Positions 25,371 through 33,107 of a DNA stretch of 64,000 nucleotides are shown here, in pieces. The translations under genes and the position numbers were made by a program. Origin of the DNA: Cyanobium usitatum str. Tous (GTDB lineage: Bacteria > Cyanobacteriota > Cyanobacteriia > PCC-6307 > Cyanobiaceae). The first letter of the stretch is position 1. Every line of letters starts with the position of its first letter. The DNA lies in contig NZ_OY986431.1 in the NCBI RefSeq assembly GCF_963920485.1, forward strand, positions 124,001 through 188,000, in the 5' to 3' direction. The notes under the pieces are model-generated. The model had not been told where the DNA came from. It saw nothing but the letters and a program-made list of their open reading frames with translations, and made no database searches.

Positions 25371-25745
25371 TTGGACGGGTTTTATCTGCTGTTTGTGTCT
25401 CCCATATCAACTCAATCGAAATGTCATCTCAGTGCCTCCCATGCCTCCCTGGAGCGGATCGATGGTCAGGACGAACCGCCACCTCCGCCATCAGGCCCTG
25501 GAGAGGGTTTTGGTCAGCCAAAAGAAGGCAAGAAACGAGCCAAAGGTGATTTCCGCGGCATCAAGCTCAGCAACAAGACCCACCGCTCAACGACGGATCC
25601 AGACGCACTACTGGCCCGCAAGTCCAGCGCTCACCCGGCACTGCCCAGCTACCGAGGCCATGTGCTCATGGACAACCGCCATGCCCTGATCGTGGATTGC
25701 CAAGTCACCCAAGCGGTGGCGGCGAGTCAACCACATCAGCCTTGA
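25371..25745 (+). pseudogene. Fragment of an IS4/IS5-superfamily transposase
   Basis: The frame contains GDFRGIKLSNKTHRSTTDPD, then LARKSSAHPALPSYRGHVLM and NRHALIVDCQVTQA. These match the central part of IS5-type DDE transposases (FxGxKxSNxTHxSxTDP...GHxLMxNRxGLxVD). Both the N-terminal part and the remainder of the catalytic domain are missing. At about 25725-25740 it runs straight into a truncated RraA-like gene on the other strand. Confidence 0.75.
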
Positions 25746-25905
25746 CGGGCCTGGCCCAGCCAACCAATACGTTGTCGGTGAGCGTGCGGGGTTGAATTTG
25801 GATTGCCAGACTCTGATTTCGGTAACTTAACCGATCGCAGATGTCTGAGATCACCGCACTGAAGGCACTGCGTGCAACGACGTCGAGGTCGACCGATGAG
25901 CTCAC
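25738..25905 (-). pseudogene. RraA-family aldolase-like gene, N-terminal fragment
   Basis: From a GTG at 25905 overlapping the SDR stop (GTGA), the frame reads SAVISDICDRLSYRNQSLAI and then LVGWARPV. This matches the N-terminal strand-helix of RraA-like proteins, which include hydroxy-oxo-acid aldolases. The match stops at about 25738, where transposase sequence begins. It was the fourth gene of the catabolic operon before truncation. Confidence 0.6.
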
Positions 25906-26650
25906 TTGTAGAACTCCGAACTCACTCCACCGTCGATTAAGATGTCGGACCCAGTAATATAGCCGGCTCCCGGTCCCGCCAGAAAGAGCACCGCGGCGGC
26001 GACCTCCGTTGGCTCGCCGAGCCGACCTATGGGGTGAGCTGCAGCCCACTTGTCACGCATCTCCGGTCCAGTGGCGTCAGCAAACTGCTCCGCCGTAATC
26101 TGCACCAGAGGAGTATCGATGGTGCCGGGCGATATGCTCACGGCACGAATTCCCTCGTGAGCATGATCGATCGCGATCGTTCTGGTCAGGCCAAGGACAG
26201 CAGCTTTCGAAGCTGAATAAGCCGCGGTCATTTTCTGGGAGGCGTGGGCAAGGATTGACGCCGTATTGATGATCACCCCACCCCCGTTCTTGCGTAACAG
26301 AGGGATAGCGATTTGGCCGAAAGAAATTGCGCAGTTACGTTCACGGCGAACGTAGTCCGCCAGTCACTGAGCTCGAGTACTTCAACAGTTCCGTAGCGAG
26401 TAATCCCAACGTTGTTGAACACGAGCTTAAGAAGTTGTGTTTTTTTGTCAGTGGAGGCGAAAGCTGCAGCGATCTGGTCAGGGTCAGAAACATCGCATCG
26501 CACAAATGACCCGCCTATCTCCGAGGCGATGGCCTCTCCGGGTTCCTCAAGAACATCAGCAATCGTGACGTACCAGCCATTCGCGGCAAGGAGCTCCGCG
26601 GTCGCTTGTCCAATGCCTCGCGAGCCGCCAAAAATCAGGGCGCCGTTCAT
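25902..26650 (-). pseudogene. SDR-family dehydrogenase, frameshifted
   Basis: The first part from ATG at 26650 has the NAD-binding motif GGSRGIGQATAELLA, DVSD and NNVGITRYG. The second part in another frame has INTASILAHASQKM, the catalytic YSASK and the C-terminal GSDILIDGGV. The frame change lies near 26310-26330, where the second frame would give GQIAIPLLRKNGGG. One missing or extra base breaks the gene, unless it is a sequencing error. It overlaps the SMP-30 gene by 4 bases (ATGA). SDR enzymes of this kind oxidise sugars or alcohols. Confidence 0.8.
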
Positions 26651-27528
26651 TCTGAGACCTTGAAGGGCGTGCTTGCTCGCCCTTGTACGCCCGGTCGGCA
26701 CGCAAAGACTGAACCCGCGAGAGGCTCTGCATCCAATTGATCTGGAGTGAGCTTGTATGCCGCGGTCGTAATGAACAGCGTGCCGAGGTCTTCACCGCCG
26801 AAGCAGCAGCTCGTCACTTGTGACACCGGGAGCTTCACGGAACCTACAAGAACGCCGGCGGGAGAGAAGCGCCGAACCTCTCCCGTCCCAAAATAGGCAA
26901 CCCAGATATGTCCCTCGCTGTCGACTGTCAATCCATCGGGCATCCCTGTACCGGGCTCCCCGGGCACCAGGGCGCGTCGGTTGGCTAACTCACCCGCGAC
27001 TAAGTCAAAATCAAAAACATCAACGGCGTACGTTCCCGAGTCAATAAAGAACATCTTGGTTGCATCAGGGCTCCAGTCCAGTCCGTTCGAGATGGTCAGG
27101 TCAGGTAGCACCTTGACAAATGACCGACCATCCACTCGGTACAGTGACGCAGCCCCTTCGGCGAAATCAAAAGCCATCGTTCCAGCCCAGAGTCGCCCAA
27201 GAGAATCGATCTTCGCGTCGTTCATGCGGTTGCCACGGTTGTCGCTCTCAATTGCCGCAACCAAAGCCTGACCCTGGCCATTTCCATCCGTTAGATAAAC
27301 CCCGTCGCGAGCAGCGACAACTAAGCCACCCGCGGAGGTGGGCGCCGCAGCTCCTACTTCTTGCCCGAAGTCAAAGTGTCGAAGTTCGGCCTCAGAAGGG
27401 TGGTAGCGATAAATCCGACCTGGAGAAACATCCACGAAGAGCAAGCTGTTGGTTGCCACATCCCACACTGGCCCCTCACCGACGTCGAGACGCAGTTGGA
27501 GCAGAGGTTCGTCAACGGACAAGTCCAT
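26647..27528 (-). CDS. SMP-30/gluconolactonase/LRE-like lactonase
   Basis: About 293 residues from ATG at 27528, which has AAAGGAAG in front; an ATG at 27546 overlaps the upstream stop (TAATG). The six-bladed propeller has the metal-site motifs VGEGPVWD, RMNDAKIDSLGRLWAG, ISNGLDWSPD and MPDGLTVDSEGHIWVA. Such enzymes open sugar lactones made by sugar dehydrogenases. It is the only intact gene in a four-gene operon of the non-phosphorylating sugar-oxidation type. Its GC and codon use differ from the core genes. Confidence 0.88.
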   Translation of the reverse strand: MDLSVDEPLLQLRLDVGEGPVWDVATNSLLFVDVSPGRIYRYHPSEAELRHFDFGQEVGAAAPTSAGGLVVAARDGVYLTDGNGQGQALVAAIESDNRGNRMNDAKIDSLGRLWAGTMAFDFAEGAASLYRVDGRSFVKVLPDLTISNGLDWSPDATKMFFIDSGTYAVDVFDFDLVAGELANRRALVPGEPGTGMPDGLTVDSEGHIWVAYFGTGEVRRFSPAGVLVGSVKLPVSQVTSCCFGGEDLGTLFITTAAYKLTPDQLDAEPLAGSVFACRPGVQGRASTPFKVSE

Positions 27529-27545
27529 ATATGGCTTCCTTTCCA

Positions 27546-28130
27546 TTAGGGCATCCCTAAAGAGGCGCCACCATCGATGAGCAAAGTGGTTCCCGTAACA
27601 TTCCGAGCTTGATCAGACAAAAGAAACGCTGCGCCGTGAGCCACGTCCTCGGGCGTCTGCAACCGACCTAGAGGAACTGTCCGTGTTATTCGCTCGGCAT
27701 ACTCCGGATTTCGCTCCGCCTCTGCTTTCGCCAATCCGGCGTTGACGATTCCGGGTGCGATGACATTGACACGGATGTCGTATCTCGCCCACTCCAATGC
27801 GAGTGTCTTGGCGCCCATGGCAATTGCCGCTTTGGTCGACGAGTAACTCAGCAATTCTGGCCACGGTCTATCGCCCACCCATGAACCCGTAAAGAGCATC
27901 GATCCACCCCCGTGGCTAAGCATGTTGTTCGCGATTAGTCTGGCCAGCCGAAAGTTGCCGACAAGGTTGACATTGATGTGACTGTGGAAGGTCTCGTCTT
28001 CGAAACTCATCGCTGCCTCAGGAACCACAATGCCGGCATTACCAATATAAGCCCCCAAATCTGGGTGCTTAGTTATCGCCTTAACGGAAGCCGAGGCATC
28101 TGTCACATCAAGTTGCTCATAAGTGCCTCC
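27546..28130 (-). pseudogene. SDR-family dehydrogenase, N-terminally truncated
   Basis: About 195 residues of an SDR: LDVTDASASV, YIGNAGIVVPEAA, GGGSMLFTGS, catalytic YSSTK and the end GTTLLIDGGASLGMP. The N-terminal 50-60 residues with the glycine-rich NAD motif are absent. In-frame homology starts at about 28130, exactly where helicase-like sequence ends. An internal ATG at 28106 could not make a working enzyme. Confidence 0.8.
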
Positions 28131-28486
28131 CCAGCCCGTGCTGCAGCAGTGCCATGGCGGTGAGCTCTGAGCTGTTGGCCGAGCCGATCACAGCTGCGAT
28201 TCGCCCAGCACAACACCCGAGCACTATCAGGATTCCGGTCCCATTCCGGTGAGCAGATCGCCCTGGCTGCCGCGGCCTGCCATGAGCCCTGATGGGGGTG
28301 CAGCACCACCGAACCAGCGGCATCAGACCGGCTGCTGGTGGGCCACACCAAACCAGGGTGAGAGGCCTTCCTGACGGCGGTGGCCAGGGCCAACACCGCG
28401 CCACCATTCCTCACCACCTCGGTGAGCACGGCGGTGGTGGGTGCCTGCAACCTGCTTGATGAAATTGCAGTGGCACCACACCGCAA
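28128..28486 (-). pseudogene. Fragment resembling an SF1 (Dda/RecD/UvrD-type) helicase
   Basis: The minus strand reads TTAVLTEVVRNGGAVLALAT and further on ARVLCWANRSCDRLGQQLRA. The second resembles the helicase C-terminal motif (LxWTNxxVxxLNxxIR), and the first the RNGGAILxLAT segment before it. No start, Walker A or C-terminal motifs remain. It joins the truncated SDR at about 28130. The call is a motif impression and could be wrong. Confidence 0.4.
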
Positions 28487-28534
28487 CAGAACACCCGCTC
28501 ACTTCGGACGCTTCGGCAGGAGCAACACACACCC

Positions 28535-28783
28535 GTGAGCAACGCTGAAGAGATCGCTGCCGCCTTTGACCGCGTAGATGCGCTGCTGGTAGCTGCCACT
28601 GCTGCGGCACCTGCTGTTGCCTTGCTGGCGGCCCGTGCTGCTGAACGTGGCATCAGCGAAGCCAAGCTGGCAAACCACCTGCACATAGGCAACCCCACGG
28701 TGCTGCGATGGGTTCTGCGGTTGGAGCCTGCCACCGCTGACCGCTACACCGCCCGAGGAAACGGGAGAGAACCTCACCACTGA
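28535..28783 (+). CDS. Small putative HTH protein, unknown
   Basis: 82 residues from GTG at 28535. An Ala-rich helical first half is followed by GISEAKLANHLHIGNPTVLR, which looks like a helix-turn-helix. It could be an element regulator. No family recognised. The end is short and hydrophilic. Confidence 0.45.
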   Translation: MSNAEEIAAAFDRVDALLVAATAAAPAVALLAARAAERGISEAKLANHLHIGNPTVLRWVLRLEPATADRYTARGNGREPHH

Positions 28784-28855
28784 TCAATGTTTGTGACATG
28801 GTTATTGCAATACATTTGTCGAATCCCTAATTTTAACTGAAGTTTTATTTGAATT

Positions 28856-29131
28856 ATGCTGAGAAATCGCTTTCTGACACTCTTGCTTGCTATGCCAATT
28901 GCATTAGCACCTCCATCTTTTGCGGAAGAAGAGTGGAGAGATCGCGACTGCAGGCGTGTTGACGGCGTAGCAGAGCTTTGTCGCCACAGGGAATCAATTG
29001 GGATCTTTTATGATGACGGTGCCTGGGTAAATGGTTACTGCGATAAAGGAGGTGATGAATACGACATTGAATACGAAGGTCTAAGCAAAAGGGAAGCGAT
29101 CGACTGGGTTATAACATATTGTCGTTATTAA
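28856..29131 (+). CDS. Small secreted cysteine-containing protein
   Basis: 91 residues. The signal peptide MLRNRFLTLLLAMPIALAPP ends near SFA before EEEW. The mature part is acidic with four cysteines (RDCRRVDG, ELCRHRES, GYCDKGGD, TYCRY), suggesting two disulfide bonds in the periplasm or outside. It has low GC compared with core genes. Family unknown. Confidence 0.6.
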   Translation: MLRNRFLTLLLAMPIALAPPSFAEEEWRDRDCRRVDGVAELCRHRESIGIFYDDGAWVNGYCDKGGDEYDIEYEGLSKREAIDWVITYCRY

Positions 29132-29175
29132 TTCAGGGCCAGCTATATAGATGCTTCCGATGGCACAGCGGCGGT

Positions 29176-29433
29176 TCAGTACATACGGCTGCAACTCGGG
29201 GTAGGAGTGAGCTTGAGCAGCGACCAGAGTGCTCCGTACTGGGCCGCTGATAGCGAAAGTTCTTTCTGCATATGGGCCCCGAGGGGTGAGCCCGGTCCGG
29301 ATGACGCCCCGAACTCAGTGTTCAGCTCACGCAGAGTCTTGCAAATGTCTTCAAGGTCTGAGTTGAGGTTGTCAGCTGCCGCAGCAGGCCCAGCCAATAG
29401 GACAACAGCAGCAGCGGCTAGTAGGTGGCGCAA
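29176..29433 (-). CDS. Small exported protein, unknown
   Basis: 85 residues. The signal sequence MRHLLAAAAVVLLAGPAAAA is followed by DNLNSDLEDICKTLRELNTE, a helical region with one cysteine, and a second cysteine near the C terminus (PSCSRMY). Convergent with the other secreted-protein gene. Function unknown; inside the element. Confidence 0.55.
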   Translation of the reverse strand: MRHLLAAAAVVLLAGPAAAADNLNSDLEDICKTLRELNTEFGASSGPGSPLGAHMQKELSLSAAQYGALWSLLKLTPTPSCSRMY

Positions 29434-29699
29434 AGCTCAGCAGCAGATGCGGCATTATCCCGCGGTTTTGCCCACTGAAGCCAGCGAGATCGTGAGATTG
29501 GACACGCCTAAGGACAAAACCCACCGCCTAGCCGTAGAACTATTCAGCGGTCTTGGCGATGAGCAGGGCCCCTAATTGCAGTCCCGGCGGTTGGTGAGAC
29601 TCGCCAATCGCAGAATCTGGCCAACTCACACTGTCTCCCCAGCAGGTACGCAAAAAGCCAGAAACCTAGTTGCTGCAAGGGTTATGAGGTCGAGTTCCA
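29434..29699. other. Region without a convincing gene
   Basis: 266 bases between the small exported gene and the primase gene. A 42-codon frame on the plus strand (ATG at 29447 to 29575, MRHYPAVLPTEASEIVRLDT...) and 22- and 29-codon minus-strand frames chained by overlaps after the primase stop (TGATG, then GTGA) exist, but none has a good ribosome-binding site or recognisable family. No hairpin with a T-run is visible. Confidence 0.4.
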
Positions 29700-32462
29700 T
29701 CACGCTGCCTCCTGCACGGGAATAGCGAAGCCACTAGCGCGTCGCTTGGCTGCCTGCTCCAGTGTTTGCAACAGGTCTGGGAGTTCCTCGTCACTCCAGC
29801 CGCTTAGGTCTTTGCTGTGACCCAGCTCGCGGATGCGTTGTTCGAGAGGTTGCCGGCAAGTGGGTGGCATGTGGGTGGCAACATGCCCAGAAGCGTTGTC
29901 GTCACTGCCGTTTGGTCGTGTGGCAACCTCGGCAACCTCAAAAAAGCTACATATGGCGCCGTGCTGCTCCTGCTGCTCCTGCTTTTCAGGTTTTAACGAC
30001 TGATCTTGACTTTTAGAGGTTGCCGAGGTTGCCACCCCATTAAAAGCATTGGCATCACAAGCGTTTGGGGCTGTTACCAGGCATGTTGCCGAGGTTGCCG
30101 AGGTTGCCACCTGCGGCCATAAGCCCAGCTTCCTTTCACCACCATTTGCTCGCCTCTGCTTGTGGCGCCAACCAAGTGATTCCGCCAGCTCCCGTACGCG
30201 TTTTCCGTGGTGGGTGTTTTGGCGCTCGCTGGCCATTCCGATGTGATCGAGAAACTCACACGCCTGCACCGGGATGTGTTGCTCCTGTTGCCGCCGGCTT
30301 AGGTACTTGCTGAGCGCGGGCATCCATACGTCTTGCTCGCGGAAGTCGTCGTTCTGCTGCTCAGAAGCATCGGCAAGGCCATCGGGCAGCATCGGCAGCT
30401 CGCCACTGCGGTAGGCCAATACAGCCGACTTCCAGATGCCATCACGGGCTTCTGCAAGGCCAGCACGATCAAGTTTCTCGGTGCCATCAATCGGCACAAC
30501 CCAGAAGCGGCGGTTCCCGGTGTCATCGCGCAGGAACACCCTTTTGTTGACGGTTGCGCAGAAGACAGAAGGCCGCTTCATACGCTCCGGCACCTTGCCG
30601 TATGGCACCCGCACCAGGTCGGTGGTGGTGGTGAGCATGTTCTTGATCTTGCCGGCGGCTTTGGCTCCCGTGAGTGACTCCAGCTCTGCTAACTCAAAAA
30701 TCCAGCAGCAGTGAACATTCAGCGTCCAATCTTTGTCTTGATCGGGGATTGTGCTGGTGAACCACTCGGGTGATGCCAGCTCTCGAAGCTCGCTGGATTT
30801 GCCGATGCCTTGAACGTCGGACTGGAGCACTAGGCAATAGTCCATCTGACAGCCGGGGTCGATTGCGCGAGCAACAGCACCGATTAGCCATTTGCGCACC
30901 ATTGCTTTGTGCAATGCACTTGCAGCGCGGAAGAACCGCGGCGCCACTTGATCTAGGTCAAACGCTGCGATGGCTGGATCAGCTTCAACTCGCTTCAGGT
31001 ACTCGCGTACCGGGTGAAAAGGATTGCGCCTTGCCGCTAGCAGTAGGCCCGCTTCAGCAGCTTCTGATCCGATGATCCAGCCCGCTTCTGATAGCTCGCC
31101 ATGCAGGAGGGTCACTTCCCAGTCTTTCAGCGGTACGCGATCCACCGCGGGCATCAGCGCCACCTCGTCAAAACCAAGCCGGCTGCCTAGCTCGCTGGTA
31201 AGGCGCCCAGAAAGATCGCCAATGGCCATCTTGCTGCGCATCGGCGGCCCTTCTTTTTGTTGCCGCCAGCCAGAACCGCGGGCATCCAAAACGGCTTGAA
31301 TCCCGGTGCTAGTGATGGCGGGCTTGCTGGTTCTGGCGGTTTTGCGGCGCCTGTCTGGATCTGGCGCAACGAACACCGAGAACTCGTCCCCGGTGCCTTG
31401 CACCTTGCTGAAAGCCCATATGGTGCCTTGCTTGTCGGTGATCTCATCGCCAGGCTTTAACCCCATTGGCGGCTTAAAGGTGCTCCCGTGAAAGCACCTG
31501 ATGGTTTTGCCGTCTTTGTGTTGTGAGCAATAGCCGGTTGTATCCCTGCCGCATATCGGGCATGGGTTAAGTGATCGCCAATCACCTTTGCCGGTGCTTC
31601 TGGCTTTTGTGGTGGCGGCTTTGGTGGTGGTGTCGCCTGCAATGGTCAGCGCCGCTTGCCACCACGCCGTAGGTATCGGCGCTAGTTCTTCAACTGCAAG
31701 ACCATCGGGCCAGTAGTAGTTGCCGCCGCTGTCGTGGTGCTGCCCGAGAACCACCACCTGGCCCCCGGTGGAATGGAACACCTCCACCGCCTCGCCTTTC
31801 TCGATGACGTTGCCGGCGTCATCCTTCACCGCGTCTTTGGTGTGTTCCTTTGGCTTTGCATTGCCGAATTGCTGCTGCTGCGTAGTGGTGAGCGTGAACG
31901 CAACCTTGAAGCGGTTTGGGTCGGTGTCTCGATGGATCTGCCACGTCTTAGTTGCCCTCGGGTCGCAGTTGTGATCCAGCAGCCACTCCAGCGCGGTAAC
32001 CCCATCGACATCGAAGACGAGCAGGCCGTTACCCGTTCGGACACCACAACCAATCGCGGCTCCGGATTCCGCTATCTGCTCAGCTTTGAACGCTGCTTGC
32101 TGCCACCGACTTAGGTGTCTGCCGGTAACCAAATGGATAGGGGCTTTGTCGGTGCCAACAGCCAGCAGCGGCGCCCTTAGTTGGCTTAGGCGCTCGACCT
32201 GTAGACGCCAGTTAGGGACGTCACATACGTTGCGTACCTGTTGTGATGACAGTGTGAGTAGGTCTTTTTCTGTCTCACGGCTGCTGGTAGCAACTAAAAC
32301 ACTGGGGTTTGGCGACTTCTCTTGAGATTGATCAGCTTCGTTGGCAGAGACGCATCGTCCTAGATCAGCACTGTCTAGGTCCAAGACATCATGAGAATTG
32401 GCAGCTACGATGGTGGTTGAGCTTTCCATCGCTTGGCTGCCGTGCATGGCAGCCTCTTTCAT
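29700..32462 (-). CDS. Element replication protein: primase-polymerase plus VapE/VirE-type helicase
   Basis: 920 residues. About residues 85-290 form a prim-pol domain (GLLVFDVDGVTALEWLL with acidic residues, later VEVFHSTGGQVVVLGQ). Next is a zinc-binding segment (NPCPICGRDT...CSQH...IRCFHG). The C-terminal helicase has the P-loop SDVQGIGKSSELREL and the VapE pattern WIFELAELESL ... FCATVNKRVFLRDDTGNRRF. Such proteins start replication in phage satellites and pathogenicity islands. The start overlaps the excisionase-like gene by 4 bases (ATGA). The last 150 residues are low-complexity. Confidence 0.85.
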   Translation of the reverse strand: MKEAAMHGSQAMESSTTIVAANSHDVLDLDSADLGRCVSANEADQSQEKSPNPSVLVATSSRETEKDLLTLSSQQVRNVCDVPNWRLQVERLSQLRAPLLAVGTDKAPIHLVTGRHLSRWQQAAFKAEQIAESGAAIGCGVRTGNGLLVFDVDGVTALEWLLDHNCDPRATKTWQIHRDTDPNRFKVAFTLTTTQQQQFGNAKPKEHTKDAVKDDAGNVIEKGEAVEVFHSTGGQVVVLGQHHDSGGNYYWPDGLAVEELAPIPTAWWQAALTIAGDTTTKAATTKARSTGKGDWRSLNPCPICGRDTTGYCSQHKDGKTIRCFHGSTFKPPMGLKPGDEITDKQGTIWAFSKVQGTGDEFSVFVAPDPDRRRKTARTSKPAITSTGIQAVLDARGSGWRQQKEGPPMRSKMAIGDLSGRLTSELGSRLGFDEVALMPAVDRVPLKDWEVTLLHGELSEAGWIIGSEAAEAGLLLAARRNPFHPVREYLKRVEADPAIAAFDLDQVAPRFFRAASALHKAMVRKWLIGAVARAIDPGCQMDYCLVLQSDVQGIGKSSELRELASPEWFTSTIPDQDKDWTLNVHCCWIFELAELESLTGAKAAGKIKNMLTTTTDLVRVPYGKVPERMKRPSVFCATVNKRVFLRDDTGNRRFWVVPIDGTEKLDRAGLAEARDGIWKSAVLAYRSGELPMLPDGLADASEQQNDDFREQDVWMPALSKYLSRRQQEQHIPVQACEFLDHIGMASERQNTHHGKRVRELAESLGWRHKQRRANGGERKLGLWPQVATSATSATCLVTAPNACDANAFNGVATSATSKSQDQSLKPEKQEQQEQHGAICSFFEVAEVATRPNGSDDNASGHVATHMPPTCRQPLEQRIRELGHSKDLSGWSDEELPDLLQTLEQAAKRRASGFAIPVQEAA

Positions 32463-32713
32463 GCCACTGCCTCAAGCGCGCTGAAGGTTTCAACGGCGCT
32501 GACAGGCACCCTCCGGAAGTCGGTAAATGCCTGGTCTGTTTGCTCTGGAAACCACTGCAGTGGTGCGCCTGTCGTGAGCCCCCCGTAGCGGTAGTGGGTG
32601 CCCTCTACAAAGGGGGCGCGCTGTTGCTTCCGAAGTCGAAGAAGGGTTTTGGGGTGAATGCCAAGGCGTTCTGCCATGGCGGCGGTGTCAACCCAGATTC
32701 GGGTGTTTGACAT
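32459..32713 (-). CDS. AlpA/Xis-like HTH protein
   Basis: 84 residues. The N-terminal part IWVDTAAMAERLGIHPKTLL followed by RLRKQQRAPFVEGTHYRY is a winged-helix/MerR-type HTH with the target-binding loop seen in excisionases and AlpA regulators. It is coupled to the primase gene by ATGA and lies in the expected place between integrase and replication gene. Probable role: excision and/or activation of the element. Confidence 0.65.
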   Translation of the reverse strand: MSNTRIWVDTAAMAERLGIHPKTLLRLRKQQRAPFVEGTHYRYGGLTTGAPLQWFPEQTDQAFTDFRRVPVSAVETFSALEAVA

Positions 32714-33015
32714 GGCGGCGAAGCCGCAGCAGATTTGCTGCGGGGTGTGCCGTCCCAGTTCTCGAAATGCAGCAGCTCGCGTTGAAGAGCCCTTGCAAAC
32801 CTAACGACGCTTTCGCGTTCCTTTTGGTTTTGCCAGGGGCCTGTGAACTTGAAGTCCGGGTCATCAAGGCGAACTTTCTTTCGGGTCCACCTGATAACCC
32901 AAGCCTCTACTGCGCGGCGATCTGGAATCGCGGTAGGTGTCGGCAGAGGACTTCGAGTCCGTATCGGTTTTGTGAGCAGCGACATCCCAGGGGACGGCTT
33001 TTTTACCGCTTCCAC
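32605..33015 (-). CDS. Basic protein of unknown function, overlapping the Xis-like gene
   Basis: 136 residues. The central part RAVEAWVIRWTRKKVRLDDP and WQNQKERESVVRFARALQRE looks like an ordered, positively charged helical domain. The last 36 residues are read from the same DNA as the start of the Xis-like gene in another frame (109-base overlap). It lies between integrase and Xis-like genes, all in one direction. Family not recognised. Confidence 0.5.
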   Translation of the reverse strand: MEAVKKPSPGMSLLTKPIRTRSPLPTPTAIPDRRAVEAWVIRWTRKKVRLDDPDFKFTGPWQNQKERESVVRFARALQRELLHFENWDGTPRSKSAAASPPCQTPESGLTPPPWQNALAFTPKPFFDFGSNSAPPL

Positions 33016-33107
33016 CGGGGCGCCCGCAGCCGCTTGTCCGATCTGGCAAGTTAACTATAGCCCCCATGGGCGGTGCTGGACTACCCGGCGCTACTCCATA
33101 GGTGGTG

